Source: Globisporangium splendens
Taxonomy: Eukaryota > Oomycota > Peronosporomycetes > Pythiales > Pythiaceae
Length of the DNA: 64,000 nucleotides
Assembly: GCA_006386115.1 (NCBI GenBank)
Contig: VFIW01000043.1
Coordinates: 308,935-372,934, forward strand
Direction: 5' to 3'
Shown here piece after piece: positions 43,794 to 53,790 of the stretch; positions within the stretch are counted from its first letter, which is position 1, and the number at the start of each line of letters is the position of its first letter. The notes beneath the pieces are model-generated. The model searched no databases. It had not been told where the DNA came from and saw nothing but the letters and a program-made list of their open reading frames with translations. Made by a program: the position numbers and the translations under genes.

Positions 43794-46049
43794 ATGGCGA
43801 CTGCGATGGAGGTGTACGCGTTCGTGATCGCCTCGGGCGTCTTCGGCATCCTCTTTGCTGCCTACTTGTTCTGGGAAGTGTCCAAGGTGAAGGTCACTCG
43901 TCGTGGTGATGGCTACTCGCTGTTGTCGTCGGATGTGCGTCACCAGACTGCGGACCGTCTGTTCGAGATTTACTCGGCGATCCAAGAAGGCGCTCGCGCG
44001 TTTTTGTTGGCGGAATACACGTTGTGTTTCGCGTTCATCATTGTGTTCGGCAGCGTCATCTTGGTGTTGACGTCGTACGTGAACAAGCCCGAGCAGAAGT
44101 TTGACTGGACGGTCGGTGTGTTGACCGCTACGGCGTTCGCTGTGGGTGGTTTGACGTCGATGGTTGCTGGTTACTTGGGTATGATGGTTGCCGTGTACTC
44201 TAACGCTCGCACGACGGTGTCGGCGATGAAGGAAGGTTCGAAGGGTTGGTCGGAGTCGTTCAACACTGCGTTCCGTGCTGGTGGTGTGATGGGTTTCGGG
44301 CTGACGTCGCTGGCGTTGTTGGTGTTGTTCGTGTTGATCAAGGCGTTCGAGACGCAGTACCCATTGTCTACCCACTCGAAGCAATTGTTCGAAGCTATCG
44401 CCGGTTACGGTCTGGGTGGTTCGTCCATTGCCATGTTCGGTCGTGTCGGTGGTGGTATCTACACGAAGGCTGCGGATGTCGGTGCCGATCTTGCCGGCAA
44501 GGTGGTTGAGAACATTCCAGAAGATGATCCTCGCAACCCTGCTACCATTGCTGACAATGTGGGTGACAACGTGGGCGATGTTGCTGGTATGGGATCGGAC
44601 CTTTTCGGTTCGTTGGCTGAGTCGACGTGCGCGGCTCTTGTGATTTCTACCCAGAGTCCTGAAATCATCGCGGGCGGTTGGCCATCTGTGCTTTTCCCAC
44701 TGGTGATCACGTCTACCGGTATCTTTGTGTCGGCTGTGACGTCGTTCCTTGCTACCCACGCGTGGCCAGTGCGTCGAGAGAAGGATGTGGAGACGGTGTT
44801 GAAGGTTCAGATTTTCACGTCTACTGCTTTGATGACTGCCCTTATCATCCCAGTTGCGTACTGGTTGCTTCCAGCGTCGTTCGTCATTGGTGGTGGTTAC
44901 ACGGTGACCCCAATCAAGGCTTTCTACTGCGTTGCTGTGGGTCTGTGGGGTGGTTGCACTGTTGGTTTTGTGACTGAGTACTTTACGTCGCACAGCTACA
45001 GCCCAGTGCGTGAGGTTGCTCAGTCGTGCGAGACTGGCGCGGCTACGAACATCATCTACGGTCTTGCTCTTGGTTACAAGTCTGCCATTATCCCAATCAC
45101 GGTGATCTCGATTGCTGTGTACGTTGGTTTCTCTGTTGCTGGCATGTACGGTGTTGCTCTTGCTGCGCTTGGCTTCCTGGGCACGCTTGCGACGTGCCTT
45201 GCCATTGACGTGTACGGACCGATCTGTGACAATGCTGGTGGTATTGCTGAGATGTCTGAGCTCCCTGCTGAAGTTCGTGACAAGACGGACGCCCTTGACG
45301 CTGCTGGTAACACGACTGCTGCAATCGGTAAGGGTTTCGCTATCGGTTCGGCGGCTTTGGTGTCCCTTGCTCTGTTCGGTGGTTTTGTGACCCGTATCGA
45401 AGAGAAGAGCATCAACATTCTGTCGCCTATCACGTTCGCCGGTTTGTTCATGGGTGCCATGCTCCCATACTGGTTCACTGCGATGACGATGAAGTCTGTG
45501 GGTGTTGCTGCTATGGAGATGGTGAAGGAAGTGAAGCACCAGTTCGCTACGATCCCAGGTCTTCTTGAAGGTCTTCCAGGTCACGGTCCACCGGACCACG
45601 CTCGTTGCATCAAGATCTCTACCGATGCGTCGCTCCGTGAGATGATCCCACCAGGTCTTCTGGTGATGCTTTCGCCAATCGTGGCTGGTACTTTCTTCGG
45701 TGTGCACGCCGTGTCGGGTCTTCTTGTGGGTGCTTTGACGTCGGGTGTGCAGCTTGCCATTTCGCAGTCGAACACTGGTGGTGCTTGGGACAATGCGAAG
45801 AAGTACGTGGAGAAGGGTTGCGTGTCGGTTGAGGACAAGGAGGGCAAGCTGATTGTCCAGGGCAAGGGAAGCGCTATCCACAAGGCTGCCGTCATTGGTG
45901 ACACTGTGGGTGACCCGTTGAAGGATACGTCTGGTCCAGCGCTCAACATTCTGATGAAGTTGATGGCTATCATTTCGTTGGTGTTCGGTGACTTTTTCAA
46001 GGGCATCAACGGCGGTCGCGGTCTCTTCAACATCTCTCTTGACCAGTAA
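43794..46049 (+). CDS. Membrane-bound H+-translocating pyrophosphatase, K+-dependent type
   Basis: It hydrolyses pyrophosphate to pump protons into vacuoles or acidocalcisomes. One exon; the ATG at 43794 gives 751 residues, the usual length. Catalytic blocks: DVGADLAGKVVENIPEDDPR, NPATIADNVGDNVGDVAGMG and the C-terminal IGDTVGDPLKDTSGPALN. GNTTAAIGKGFAIG carries Ala where K+-independent pumps have Lys, so this is the K+-dependent type. About sixteen hydrophobic segments. Strong, uniform codon bias suggests high expression, and explains an open antisense frame of nearly the same length. No frame damage. Confidence 0.97.
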   Translation: MATAMEVYAFVIASGVFGILFAAYLFWEVSKVKVTRRGDGYSLLSSDVRHQTADRLFEIYSAIQEGARAFLLAEYTLCFAFIIVFGSVILVLTSYVNKPEQKFDWTVGVLTATAFAVGGLTSMVAGYLGMMVAVYSNARTTVSAMKEGSKGWSESFNTAFRAGGVMGFGLTSLALLVLFVLIKAFETQYPLSTHSKQLFEAIAGYGLGGSSIAMFGRVGGGIYTKAADVGADLAGKVVENIPEDDPRNPATIADNVGDNVGDVAGMGSDLFGSLAESTCAALVISTQSPEIIAGGWPSVLFPLVITSTGIFVSAVTSFLATHAWPVRREKDVETVLKVQIFTSTALMTALIIPVAYWLLPASFVIGGGYTVTPIKAFYCVAVGLWGGCTVGFVTEYFTSHSYSPVREVAQSCETGAATNIIYGLALGYKSAIIPITVISIAVYVGFSVAGMYGVALAALGFLGTLATCLAIDVYGPICDNAGGIAEMSELPAEVRDKTDALDAAGNTTAAIGKGFAIGSAALVSLALFGGFVTRIEEKSINILSPITFAGLFMGAMLPYWFTAMTMKSVGVAAMEMVKEVKHQFATIPGLLEGLPGHGPPDHARCIKISTDASLREMIPPGLLVMLSPIVAGTFFGVHAVSGLLVGALTSGVQLAISQSNTGGAWDNAKKYVEKGCVSVEDKEGKLIVQGKGSAIHKAAVIGDTVGDPLKDTSGPALNILMKLMAIISLVFGDFFKGINGGRGLFNISLDQ

Positions 46050-46645
46050 GCAAGCCGAATAAGATAGTTTTTGCTGTGTGAAAGAGTCCACGTTAGCGTG
46101 TCGGAAAAGTGTAGAGAGGTGAAAATTTCTGTTGCTGCCTTGGTTCGTTGTCAGACTTTATGGAGTAATACGAACATCTGCATCTTTTGTCTCCATTTGT
46201 TGGTTCTGTTTGGTTTTGCGTTTACATCGCCATTTGTCTCATTGCGAGATCTCCATTTTTGGAATGCAAGATTCCCACTTGAGAGGGAGTAAAGTGTGGT
46301 TTGCGCGACTGCTTTCTTTGGTGGATGACTGATTTTTTCCATGTTGAAGTTCTGTGTGAGATGATCTGCGTGTTAAATAACTAGTGCTGCTTCTTCTTCT
46401 GCATCGGCACTGTGTCGGATACAAACCTGCTTCAGACATGAGACTGGACACTTGGAATCCGTCTTGGACTGTGTTTGAAAACCAAGCTTTTTCGTTCAAC
46501 AACTGGATACAAACTCATGTCAGCCTTGACACCCTCCTCCCTCACGTCAGTCACTCAGTGGTCGTGTTTGAAAGGCGTTGGTCTGACTGACCGCGTGAAG
46601 GTCCATTTCCCTTTTCGGAAGAAGCAAGTGAAGAGCAGAAGTACG
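46050..46645. other. Spacer between H+-PPase and epimerase
   Basis: Presumably the PPase 3' UTR and the epimerase promoter. T-rich, with no recognisable element. Confidence 0.5.
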
Positions 46646-47968
46646 ATGCTGCCGACCGCCGCGACGCGCCGGAAGTCCTCGCCCGAGAGCGGCTTCATGC
46701 TGCTTCCCCGGGCGTACGTGTACGTGGGCGTGGCCTTCATCTTCGTCATCGGCATCCTCTTCGGGAGCGGCTACCAGCAAGCGAACGCGGGTATCGGCCA
46801 CGGCATCGCGACCAACTCGCAGCAGTATGTCATCACCAAGCCCACGGTGCTGGTCACGGGCGGATTGGGCTTCATTGGCAGCCACGTCGTGGAAGATTTG
46901 CTCGCGAATGGATTCCATGTACGTGCGTTAAAAAGTCAAGCTGTCCACAGTATTTGGCATTCGTACTGTGAATGTGGTGCTAACAGGACCTTTGCTTTCT
47001 TTTTCTTTTCGTCTTCTTCTTCAGGTTGTCGTGTACGATGATATGAGCAACGGCAGAAACTTCAATCGAGACACGGCGGCGGTGCTCGTGAAGGACATCA
47101 CGGTCGTGAACGACTACTCGTTCATTGTTCACAAGGTACGACACATTTCCTCCACTGTGCTGGTGAATCAACAAACAATCATTGGTAAACAGGGAGTTTT
47201 CACTCGGTTTTCTGTATTTCTTCCGCTTTGTAGGTGGATTACATTGTTCACTTGGCGGCGGCGATCTCCGTGGAAGAAAGTACGCGGCTCCCAGAAAAGT
47301 ACGAGCGCATCAACGTCGAGGGCTCGCGCAAAGTGCTTGACTGGGCCGTGAAGAATGGCGTCAAGCGCGTTGTGGCGGCGTCGTCAGGTGCGACGTACGG
47401 CACGCCTCTCCCAGAGAACCTCCCTCTTCGCGAAGACTCTGCAACGGGCGGGATCTGCGCGTACGCGACCACGAAGTTCAAGATGGAAGGGCTCATGAAG
47501 GAGTTCAACCGGAACTACGGTCTTCCTTCGACGGCGCTGCGCTTCTTCAACGTGTACGGCCCTCGTCAAGATCCGCACTCGTCGTACAGTGGCGTGGTTT
47601 CGTGGTTCATGGAGCAGGCGAAGATCAACGGCACGCTCAAGGTCACTGGCGAAGGCGACCAGTACCGCGACTTTGTGTACGTGAAGGACGTTGCGCGCGC
47701 CATCCGCACGGCGATGCTCTTGAACGACAACGAGTTTGACGTGTTTAACGTGTGCACTGGCGTGAAGACGACGGTGAAGGAAGTGGCGCAGAAGATCGTC
47801 GAGAAGTTTGGGTCGTCGGCTGCGATCACCAACATCCCGTGGCGCAATGGCGACGTGAAGGAGTCGGTGTGCTCGGTCGTGAAGTCCCGCGATAAGCTCG
47901 GCTTCACGGCGTCCTACGCGTTCTCGGAAGGTATCGCTGAAACCCGCGACTGGTTCCTTGCGAGTTAG
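46646..47968 (+). CDS. Membrane-anchored NAD-dependent nucleotide-sugar epimerase (extended SDR)
   Basis: Exons 46646-46918, 47025-47135 and 47234-47968; introns 106 and 98 nt, both phase 0, 372 residues. The N-terminus has a single membrane segment, AYVYVGVAFIFVIGILFGSGY, preceded by basic residues: a type II anchor typical of the Golgi. The Rossmann glycine motif is TGGLGFIGSH. The catalytic set is Ser in AASSGATYG and YATTK (YxxxK). RFFNVYGPRQDP and GDQYRDFVYVKDVA are substrate-site blocks of UDP-glucose/UDP-GlcNAc 4-epimerase-like enzymes. UDP-xylose synthase is a less likely reading. Likely supplies nucleotide sugars for glycan or wall synthesis. Confidence 0.88.
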
Positions 47969-49366
47969 TTGGTCGGCAGGTGAGCGCTAATCGAGACGAC
48001 CACGTAAATGGAAAAGCTGTGCTGGAAATGCGTGTGCTGAGGAAATGACACCAAAGGTTCGTGGACTGGGTCGGACCACTTGTGCTGAAGAGTGAGTGAA
48101 TGTACTGAAACCAGTTAAGAGATGGAGTTATTCTCAACCGCCAGAGTTGGTGGAGTTGAATAACAGTTTGTGTAACCATGTCTAGTGCTGGCATATGAAC
48201 CCGTGAGGTGCCTTGTACTTACATAAGTTACAGACAAGAAACAGAGGGTCGGTCGTCTCCAGTACCGTACATAAATGGTTCGTTTGACTTGTTGATTTGA
48301 CCCTTGCGTCTTGGTAGGCAGTAATGGAAGCCACATCGATATGAGAAGCCAATGCTCTCTGAATGAACACCGACACAAATCCGATCGGCTCTTTCCGAGA
48401 GGACAGTTCGTTGATGTCGCCCCCGACCACCATCAAACCTGAGACGCTCTATTAACGCGATAATTGAATAGCTGATTTTGCACGCAGCATCACTGCGCAT
48501 GCCGCAGAGCAATTGCCATCAAGCATCCTCCTCTCTTTGCACGGAGCTCCGAAGCCACCTTTATCAACTCAAAGAATCTCATTTGTTATCCATGCCTGTC
48601 TGTGCTTGATCACGCATCCCTCTCAATATTAGTGTTCATGATATTCCCACATTTTATAGTACATCATGTGTAGCATTGCACAACAATACTCTTTTGTACA
48701 CAGTAATTTCTCTGACAGTTAGTAGTAGTCGCTGATAGCGACAGTTGCACCGCGTTCATAATGAAAGGCTCACAGTCGTGGTGTTGTCGTGATGCGGTCG
48801 ATTCTGTGTGTGTGTCCGAAGGCGAGTGATTGTCAGCGCCAACGCAGCGTGAGTGGGATGGTCTGCATCAGTCGATACTCAAACCCAGACATTCTCTGCA
48901 AGGCCGTCTGTCCGTCTAATCATTGCCACCGTCGGATCCACCCGCCCATTATCTCATCCGAGCGCTTAGCACCGCAGGTGAGTCACGCGCGTCCGTAAGC
49001 CACCTGGCGCTCGCCCCTAAGAGTGAGATGGGGACGGAGAACCGAGAGAGAAATGGAACACTGAGGCGAACAAGGAGAGAAGGACCGTGGATGTGGCGAG
49101 TCTCCTCTGATTCTCTTCGCTGCTCCACGGATGGACGCAAGCGGATCCTCCTCCCTTATTAACTTGTGTCTCATGTGTGGACGGCGCTAAACTAACGGTT
49201 TGTGTGTGTGTGTACGGTGTGTGTGCTTTGTAAAATACCACAGCGCTTGCGCATATCCAAGGCGATTTTTCAAAGCGCGTGTGTCAGCTTGACGCGGACA
49301 TTTTCATATAATCGCCCCACTGCGCGCTAAACGAATTTGCATACGCCTATAGCGAGAGACGGCGGG
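47969..49366. other. Intergenic region upstream of the GPCR-PIPK gene
   Basis: No supported gene. A short (GT)n run lies at 49199-49212. Minus-strand frames at 47.9-48.5 kb are short and show no domain. Confidence 0.5.
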
Positions 49367-51937
49367 ATGAAGTACAAGTTCGCGGTGTACGACAAGCGGC
49401 CGCGCGCGATCTACACGCAGACGGGGGCGTTCATCTCGATGATCAGCTGCTCGATCATCGTGCTCTCGTATTTGTGCAAGCGCAAGTGGCGGCAGCACCC
49501 GAACCCGCTGCTCTTCTGGAAGTCGGTCGTGGACCTCGCGTTCGCTGTGCGCTTCCAGTACGACTGGGACCAGTATGCGAACCAGTACGGCTGCCGCATC
49601 CTCGCGACCACGACGCAGTTCTGCTCGTTCGCGTCCGAGTGCTGGTTCCTCAGCATGTCGCTCAATCTCTACCAGTGCTCGACGAACCCGTTCACGAACG
49701 TCAAGCAGAACATGCAGTGGTACCACTTGTTTTCCTGGGGCATCGGCTTTTTCTTCTCGGCGATGCTCTGGTTCTCCGAAGTCGAGTTCAATCCGCGCAA
49801 CGACCCGGCGTGCTTTGTGGACGAGAGCGACACGACGTTCCTGCTCATGTACTACATCGTGGTCGTGCTCTCAGTGTTCTGCGCCGTGATGTTTTCGATC
49901 CTCGAGTCGCGCTCACACACGTTTGGCGGCATGAAAGAGGCGCTCGAGGCGAAAAAGGACGTGATTCGAAGCGCTCGGATCTTCACCTTCGCGTATATCA
50001 TCTACCAGATCATCCTCATCTCGCTGTGGATCTCCGACATCGCGTTTTTGGAGGAGCGCGAGCCGCTCGTACAGGCCGTCCGCAATATCACGTCGTTCCT
50101 GCAGACGTCGAAAGGCTTCATCGATCTGGTGATCTGGCTGTGCATCAACAAGTGGTCGGTCTCCGATTGCATCGGTCGAGAGAACGCGTCGTCGTCGCTG
50201 GAGGCGAGCGAGGGATTCAGCGACATCGACATTGACCTTCAGCCTCAACTGAATGTCGCGCTGCGCAAGGAAGTGCTGCACTTCACGACGCGCGGCGTCG
50301 TCGCTGCCTCGAGCAATGCGCCGAAGGTGACGGACGCACGCCGCGTTGTGCGCCTGCGTCTCCACGAAATGGGCATGACCGTGCGTTTTAACGACTACAA
50401 TCCGACGTCGTTCCGGGACATTCGCCGCGGCTTCGGGATCAAGGAGGTCCTGTATCGGAAATCGTTTTTGTCGACGTGCCACGAGCGGATTCAATCGGGT
50501 GGCTCCAGTGGCGCGTTCATGTTTTACACGGCCGATTATTCGTTCCTGGTGAAATCTGTGACGAAAAGCGAGCGCGCCGTGCTGCTGCGCATGTTGCCCG
50601 CGTACATCAAGTACATGAAGACGCACCCGGGCTCCCACTTGACGCGGTTCTACGGCTGCCACTCGATCGAGATGTACGGCCAGGACTTCAGCTTCGTGGT
50701 CATGGGCAACGCCATCGGCCGCGTGAGCATGCATCAGTTCTACGACATCAAGGGCTCGTGGATCGATCGCAATGCCGAGGTACGCTTTGATTTTGTTTAT
50801 TCGCAACTAGTGGCTTTGATTTCTAACATTGTGCTGTTTGTTTTGGTGGGGAATATGTAGGCGATTCCGCCGGGAAAGACAGTGATCTGCACGTACTGCA
50901 GCAACGCGTTCAAGTATGGATCGACGTAAGTTATTTTGCCTCTTGCCTTGCAGTTGCGTGATTTTGGTTCCATGATGCTAACTTGCTGCCATGTTTCTTT
51001 GCTCTATGGATGGGAAAACTCCAGTGAAAGCTGTCAGTACAGTATCCACGGCACGCATTTGCCCCACGTTGTGCTGAAAGACAACGATTTCCACCGCAAG
51101 CTCCGCGTTCTTCCAGATACAGGTAACGATGACTCTCTCGTATGTTATCCACGTTGACTAGTACTTATTTCTCACTGTCCTATTTGCATTTTCTCTCCAT
51201 ATACAGCGGATGAACTGGTGTCACAATTGGCAGCCGACAGCGACTTCCTGTGCGCACAGGGCATCATGGACTACAGTCTCCTGTTGAGCGTGCACAGTAC
51301 CAAATACGTCGTGGACCACACATCGTTCGATGCCAACAGTCTGATCAAGTCCCCCACCAAGCGCAAAGTGAACTATCCAGTGTGTCACCCGGACGCCGAC
51401 GACCCGTATGCGTCCACACTGTTCAATGAATTGCTGGAGAACACCGCCGAGACGTCGAGCGACGAGGATTTGGCCGACATTGAGACGGGGAACCGCCAAA
51501 AGTTTGCACGAAGCTGCCGGTATTCGGTGCTCAACTTCCACGATGAGTCGAATCGAAAGCTGCAGATCGATACACCTTTGCTCGGGAGCAACGGGGCACT
51601 CAACTGGTACGACTCGGTCTCGTATACCCCGTCGCTGAATTTGGGCTCGCCACACGTGGACCATACCAAGTGGATTGGCAAGCGATCGCTGGAGAAACCA
51701 GGGTACCAGGCGTACGTCGTCGTCGGCCCGGACTACTACACGCTCGGAGTCGTCGACATGCTGCAGACGTGGACGTGGCGCAAGCGCCTGGAGCGGTTAT
51801 GGAAGACGTGGATCTTGCGCTGTGATGGCAACGGCATCTCGGCCGCGCCGCCGAAACTCTACGGCGACCGGTTCAAGCGCAAAATGCGCGAGATCATGCT
51901 CGTGTCGTCGTCGCAGATCGGATTCGGGCACCAGTAG
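49367..51937 (+). CDS. GPCR-phosphatidylinositol phosphate kinase fusion (GK family)
   Basis: Exons 49367-50779, 50861-50925, 51025-51122 and 51207-51937, phases consistent, 768 residues. The first 270 residues hold seven hydrophobic segments, from AFISMISCSIIVLSYL to GFIDLVIWLCINKW, with a conserved ER-rich loop. The rest is a PIPK catalytic domain: FLVKSVTKSE with the ATP-binding Lys, HPGSHLTRFYG, FVVMGN, YDIKGSWIDR, IMDYSLLLSVHS and LGVVDMLQTW. Such fusions are typical of oomycetes and of Dictyostelium RpkA. They are thought to couple G-protein signals directly to PIP2 synthesis, and oomycete members have been linked to development. The ligand is unknown. Intact. Confidence 0.95.
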
Positions 51938-52060
51938 AGAGAAGTAGATTAGTGTCCGTCCAAAGCGGACAATCGCGGCAAAAGGCAAGAAACAAACCCC
52001 ATACAATAGTTCAAAATATACCAACAATGTAAACTTTTATTGCCCACCAGAGAGAGACTT

Positions 52061-53511
52061 CTACGACTCCATGATCATCATGTCGTACTCCTGAAGCTTC
52101 TGAAGCGCCTGGAATGCCGAGTGCGTGATCAGAGTGTACTCGAGCTCACCCATCTCGTCCACGTCGGCCAGCGCCATCAGCGCGCGCACCTGGCGCTGAC
52201 TGATGTCCGAAAATGTGTTGTGGATCGCACTGAGGACGTCTTCGCGAGGGAGAATCCCCCGATGGCCTTCGTCCAGAGCTTCAAGTGCACGCGCCAGCGA
52301 TTGCTACACAAAGTTGTTAGTGCGATAAGAGGATGCAAAGAGAGAGCAAATCACCATATGAAGCCTATCTCAAACGTGTGCTGGTTCATGTCGAGAACCG
52401 TGTAGTACTCGCTCGTCTTGCGGTACTTCTGCAGGCACGCGGCGAACGTTTGCTGCGAGTCGAAGCTCACGAGTACGACGACCATGCCGGCGACGTGGGC
52501 CGCGAACTTTTCGTAGTTGACGAAACCGCTCTTGTCTTCCTGGGCTTCCGAGAGTACCGTGGTGATCTGGAGCCGCGTGAGGCCAATGTCCGCCGCCCTA
52601 AAGAGCCGCGTGAGCTCAGCGACCGTGAGCAGCCCCGTGGCCTCGGCGTCGCCGCTCGCAAACACCTCGGCGAGGTACTGCGTGAGCGAGTCCTGATCAA
52701 TCGGAAGTTCCACGACGCCCTGGACGAACACGTCGCGCAACACAGGGAACACTGCAGGGATGAAGTCCAAATACGCAACCTCCGCTGAGTCGCCCAGGAA
52801 AGTGGGCATTTCGGACAGCAGGATGTTGACTTCGCGGCGCGTCAGACCCAAGTCGGCGTCGAGAAGCGTGTCCACGAACTCGAGTCGCCCGAGCACACCG
52901 CGGTCCTCCGCGTCAGCACGCTGCAGGATCTCGCGCAGAAGACTCTCGATCTCGTCCTGCATCATGCCGTGGAGGAAGATCTCGGCGTCTTTCTTGCCAA
53001 ACATGTCGATGCGCGCCTGGCGCTGCGGTTTCGTCGCGCGAAGGTGCAGAATCATCTGCAGCGCGATGGGGAGGAAATCTGCGTAGCTCACGAGCCCCTC
53101 GCCGTTTTCATTCGCCTCGGCGAACAGCGCTTTGAGCTCCACACTTGAGAGCTGCAAGTGCTCGCCAACCTGAAGCAAGAGCTACACTCGAAAATCACGC
53201 ACACGACGCCTTAGCAAAGACGATGCACCATGTAAACAGGGACAGCTTCAAACCAATCGAACCTGATGGAACTCGTTATACGCGAGCATGCCTGCGTTCT
53301 GCTGATCTGCATCGTGGAACGCGCGCAGGAGAATGTCTTGGATCTCGTCCTCCGAGAGCGTCATGTACGCCGGGGCGACACCCGCGGCCACAGACGCCGC
53401 CGCAGCCTTCGCGCCGCCTCCATCGCGTTTCGCGATGAGGTCGATGAAAAACTGCGTGCCAAACTCATAGATCGCCTCTTTTGTCTCCAGCTTCCCCTGC
53501 TGCCGCAGCAC
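52061..53511 (-). pseudogene. RIIa/EF-hand protein, 3' part, separated from its start by a Copia insertion
   Basis: From 53511 the frame continues an RIIa (dimerisation-docking) domain (LRQQGKLETKEAIYEFGTQFF), whose first half lies at 59228-59149 beyond the retrotransposon. Exon 53511-53263, intron 53170-53262, exon 53169 to about 52355, last exon 52305-52061. Degenerate EF-hand pairs follow: DADQQNAGMLAYNEF, EANENGEGLVSYADF, DAEDRGVLGRLEF, DAEATGLLTVAEL, EDKSGFVNYEKF and DVDEMGELEYTL. RIIa proteins of this kind bind AKAPs or radial spokes in cilia. A G seems missing at 52354-52355, where the intron donor should begin after GFIW. As assembled, this allele cannot make the full protein. Confidence 0.8.
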
Positions 53512-53717
53512 TGACAGAATACCGGTGCAGTGGTCGGTATCTGGGAAAGGTCTCGATAAGAGTGATACGACAGTTGATGGTGAGAGAGGTCAAGGAGTGG
53601 TTTGCATGTATATGTAGGGGGCCCACCACACATGTGGTGAGCCAGTCTCCAAAAATAAGTCTCTGTAACAAGTTGCGTGTCTTTAAGTGCAGCAAAGGGT
53701 GAGTGCGAATTCCAACA
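53512..53717 (+). repeat. Copia 5' LTR
   Basis: 206 bp, TG...CA ends, nearly identical to 58942-59148. Contains the palindromic core CCACCACACATGTGGTG (about 53623-53639). Confidence 0.95.
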
Positions 53718-53740
53718 GGGTTATGAGCCCAAGCTGCGTG
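53718..53740 (+). other. Primer-binding site resembling the anticodon arm of initiator tRNA-Met
   Basis: The bases directly after the LTR, GGGTTATGAGCCCAAGC, are complementary to GGGCTCATAACCC, the anticodon stem-loop of eukaryotic initiator tRNA-Met, with the CAT anticodon inside. This suggests half-tRNA priming as in Drosophila copia, rather than use of the tRNA 3' end. Confidence 0.75.
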
Positions 53741-53790
53741 AGCTGGCGCCGCCGAAGACTTGCACACTAGAAGACAAGATACAGAGGACC

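Noticed and set aside
43755..46091. Open minus-strand frame of 778 codons antisense to the H+-PPase
   Set aside because: It mirrors the strongly biased codons of the sense gene, has no domain or hydrophobic pattern and is rich in Arg/His; such shadows are expected from this codon usage.
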